Source: an alpha proteobacterium HIMB59 (lineage in GTDB: Bacteria > Pseudomonadota > Alphaproteobacteria > HIMB59). From it: a stretch of 64,000 nucleotides of DNA. Of the stretch, positions 62,140 through 64,000 are shown piece after piece (position 1 is the first letter of the stretch; each line of letters opens with the position of its first letter). The notes under the pieces are model-generated. The model had not been told where the DNA came from and did not search any database. It worked only from the letters and a program-made list of their open reading frames with translations. The position numbers and the translations under genes are program-made. Location: positions 62,001 to 126,000 of the forward strand of contig CP003801.1 of the NCBI GenBank assembly GCA_000299115.1, in the 5' to 3' direction.

Positions 62140-62735
62140 TGCATTCTCTTTATGAAATAGAGACTACTGTAAAACGGGTAACCAAACATCAAGGATTGAG
62201 TTGGGGTATAGCGGAAGAAGCTGGTAAAATTGTACGAATTTTAGAACAATCAGAGCTACCAGGATTAGAGAGCTTTAATCGTTTAATCAACACTCCTTAT
62301 AGCAAATGCACCAAAACAATAGACCTTCAAATCAATAATCAAAAACAACTATGCCCAATTCATTTTGGTTTATTTTTTTTAGATCAATCACATCATTTCA
62401 AAAATCAAAATCAATTTCATATAGATAGTATTCAAGAACCCCTTTTAACTATTCCATTTTTAATTAAATCTGCTCAAAAAAATTTAATTACTTTTAATTT
62501 TTCTTCGAATGAAATTAATTTTTCTATTACACCAGGCCAAGTTATCTCTTTTGATAAAAAAAATATTCCTCCTCAAGCAAACAACATAATTGTAGATGTT
62601 TCAAATCAACGTCAAAAACAATACTCTGATGAAACTTGGAATTATCTTTATGAGCTTTCTTTGGAAACTTTTGTCGATGAAAGTGAAGAAAAAAAATTAT
62701 CTGGCGCGGGCGCTGGTCTAACGGATAACGATTAA
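62139..62735 (+). CDS. DUF3726 family protein
   Basis: A 198-residue soluble protein of unknown function. The N-terminal block LYEIETTVKRVTKHQGLSWG followed by IAEEAGKIVRILEQSELPG and the C-terminal tail LSGAGAGLTDND are the marks of DUF3726. The middle is less conserved, with beta-strand-like stretches. It begins in a TGATG overlap with the 551-residue gene, and its TAA abuts the stop of the convergent TPR gene. It is the last cistron of the proXWV operon. The invariant-looking Gly-rich, acidic tail suggests a functional terminus, possibly a binding or modification site. Confidence 0.85.
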   Translation: MHSLYEIETTVKRVTKHQGLSWGIAEEAGKIVRILEQSELPGLESFNRLINTPYSKCTKTIDLQINNQKQLCPIHFGLFFLDQSHHFKNQNQFHIDSIQEPLLTIPFLIKSAQKNLITFNFSSNEINFSITPGQVISFDKKNIPPQANNIIVDVSNQRQKQYSDETWNYLYELSLETFVDESEEKKLSGAGAGLTDND

Positions 62736-63284
62736 TTAAATCGACTTTTCTAAATTTTGAATTTTCTTAGTCACTGCCTCATCAAAAGGTAAAATCTTAT
62801 GAAGCTCAGTGTAAACATTTTTAGCTTCACTTAATTTATTTTGTTTTTCTAAAACCAATCCTAAAACCTTTAATGCATCGAAATGACGAGGCTCCAGTGC
62901 AAGTGTTCGATACAAATCAGCCTCAGCTTCTACAATTTCACCTTGGTAGTAATGGACAATGGCTCTTTTATAGTAAGCATCTAGAAAATCGTCTTGTTCA
63001 GCAATAATTTCTGTTAAGAAATCTTCTGCTCCTTGATATTGACGAAGATTAATAAAATAGCCAATTTTATTAATTTTATCTTGCAATTCAGCGCTTTTGG
63101 AAACCTCCCATATTCTCATAATTGCTCCCTTTATTTCCTGTTGGGACTCATAATCTAATGGTTCTTGTAGTTGCTCTAAAAGATAGTCAACTCTCTCTGC
63201 ATTAGTTTGAGTAAATGCAATCAGTGGGAACAAAGAAATGAACGATAATAGGGATGAAAAGAAATAGAGTTTGATTTGTTTCAA
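62736..63284 (-). CDS. Secreted TPR-repeat protein
   Basis: A 182-residue protein with a signal peptide (residues 1-26, LYFFSSLLSFISLFPLIAFTQ). It has about three tetratricopeptide repeats in the C-terminal half, including AYYKRAIVHYYQGEIVEAEADLYRTLALEP and HFDALKVLGLVLEKQNKLSEAKNVYTELHKILP. It is transcribed against the betaine operon and diverges from dmdA with a 29-base gap. It is similar in build to the TPR protein at 41.6 kb. The role is probably as a periplasmic scaffold; no partner can be named. Confidence 0.8.
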   Translation of the reverse strand: MKQIKLYFFSSLLSFISLFPLIAFTQTNAERVDYLLEQLQEPLDYESQQEIKGAIMRIWEVSKSAELQDKINKIGYFINLRQYQGAEDFLTEIIAEQDDFLDAYYKRAIVHYYQGEIVEAEADLYRTLALEPRHFDALKVLGLVLEKQNKLSEAKNVYTELHKILPFDEAVTKKIQNLEKSI

Positions 63285-63313
63285 GAATACATATTAACTA
63301 ATTTTCTATTTAT

Positions 63314-64000
63314 ATGAACCCTATTATTGCTAAAAGTGCCAGAGTAAGATCAACGCCTTTTACTCAACGAATTGAAGAATATGGTGTACAGGCTTATACA
63401 GTCTACAATCATATGTTATTGCCAGCTTCTTTTCATGGTGTTGTTGATGATTGCAATCATTTAAAAAATCATGTTCAGATTTGGGATGTCTCAGTTGAGA
63501 GACAAGTTCAAATTGAGGGGCCAGATGCAGATTATCTAACACAGCTAATTACTTGTCGAGATTTATCTCAAGCCAAAGATCATATTTGTTATTACGCCCC
63601 TGTAGTTGATGATCAGGGAAAAATTTTAAATGACCCTTTAGTGATGAAGGTGAAACCTAATACATGGTGGGTTTCCATCGCAGATACAGATGTTCTTCTC
63701 TACGCTAAAGGAATAGCAATAGGAAAAAACTTAGATGTCAATATTACTGAACCCAACGTTAATCCTCTTGCTGTTCAAGGGCCTAAATCTTTTGAACTCA
63801 TGAAACGAGTATTTGGAGAGGAAATTTTAAATTTAAAATTTTTTAATTTTAAAAGATATGCATTTAATAATCATGAATTTTTAATTGCACGATCTGGTTG
63901 GTCTAAACAAGGTGGGTTTGAAATCTATGTCGATCACGATGATATAGGTGTTCAATTATATGATCAACTTTTAAGGGAAGGTAAAGACTTAGGGGCTCGA
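63314..64000 (+). CDS. dmdA: Dimethylsulfoniopropionate demethylase-like protein (partial, C-terminus cut by the window)
   Basis: The first 229 residues of a GcvT-fold protein, running off the right edge. It follows the SAR11 DmdA sequence closely in order and spacing: TPFTQRIEEYGVQAYTVYNH, WDVSVERQVQIEG, LITCRDLSQAK, CYYAPVVDDQGKILNDP, WWVSIADTDVLLYAKG, PLAVQGPKS and RSGWSKQGGFEIYV. DmdA transfers a methyl from DMSP to tetrahydrofolate, giving methylmercaptopropionate and 5-methyl-THF. A close relative acting on another onium methyl donor cannot be excluded. The ATG at 63314 gives the normal start. It is near proXWV, which could import DMSP. Confidence 0.8.
   Translation, partial: MNPIIAKSARVRSTPFTQRIEEYGVQAYTVYNHMLLPASFHGVVDDCNHLKNHVQIWDVSVERQVQIEGPDADYLTQLITCRDLSQAKDHICYYAPVVDDQGKILNDPLVMKVKPNTWWVSIADTDVLLYAKGIAIGKNLDVNITEPNVNPLAVQGPKSFELMKRVFGEEILNLKFFNFKRYAFNNHEFLIARSGWSKQGGFEIYVDHDDIGVQLYDQLLREGKDLGAR

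Overview
The window is a gene-dense, AT-rich stretch of a bacterial chromosome, roughly one third G+C by eye. Intergenic spacers are tiny, many genes overlap, and no insertion sequences, CRISPR arrays, phage genes, rRNA or tRNA genes are visible. The gene set fits a streamlined marine alphaproteobacterium of the SAR11 / AEGEAN-169 (HIMB59-like) kind: the AapJQMP general amino-acid importer, a ProXWV betaine importer, a DmdA-like DMSP demethylase, betaine-homocysteine methyltransferase, a TauE/SafE exporter, glucosylglycerate synthesis, HemJ and a fused FAD oxidoreductase-SelD protein. The lineage is an inference from gene content, not a phylogenetic result.

Layout. 1-3.4 kb: heme synthesis (end of hemB, then hemE, hemH, hemF, hemJ). 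3.4-12.3 kb: transporters (MATE, an orphan amino-acid permease, three LysE/RhtB exporters, TauE/SafE), a DUF3445 haem demethylase-like protein, a shrunken TAXI-like protein, an M19 dipeptidase and several small proteins. 11.7-17.4 kb (minus strand): one probable operon aapJQMP - asparaginase - LysE exporter. 17.5-23.3 kb: tesA diverging from ybbAP through a shared start, ugd, and an orphan periplasmic binding protein that also resembles cyclohexadienyl dehydratase. 23.5-31.6 kb: fhs, apaG, trkH, a lipoprotein, argF, MscS, and groES-groEL under a CIRCE operator. 31.7-41.5 kb: a HTH-cupin regulator, the FAD-SelD fusion, TVP38 and CcdA membrane proteins, BHMT, and a minus-strand cluster (MFS, frameshifted EamA, mutT, leucine dehydrogenase).

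41.5-54.9 kb: tiny proteins (27 aa very basic; 53 aa with four Cys; 46 aa with one membrane segment), msrB, bioY, transaldolase, a tyrosine phosphatase, then a tightly overlapped operon sbcB - glycerate kinase - gpgP - gpgS for glucosylglycerate, preceded by a promoter and a striking hairpin. After that come a sugar nucleotidyltransferase, an SbmA-like transporter, and cysE with a split YeeE/YedE sulfur importer. 55-64 kb: proXWV followed without a break by an aldehyde dehydrogenase, a non-canonical M19 dipeptidase-like protein, a 551-residue protein of unknown function and a DUF3726 protein; then a TPR protein and the start of dmdA.

How it fits together: import of amino acids and onium osmolytes, methyl and one-carbon handling (dmdA, BHMT, fhs, DUF3445), sulfur uptake into cysteine, and an organic osmolyte that needs no nitrogen or sulfur. 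The best candidate for an undescribed system is the betaine-linked operon at 55.1-62.7 kb, with its two translationally coupled unknown genes next to a dipeptidase homologue that has lost metal ligands.
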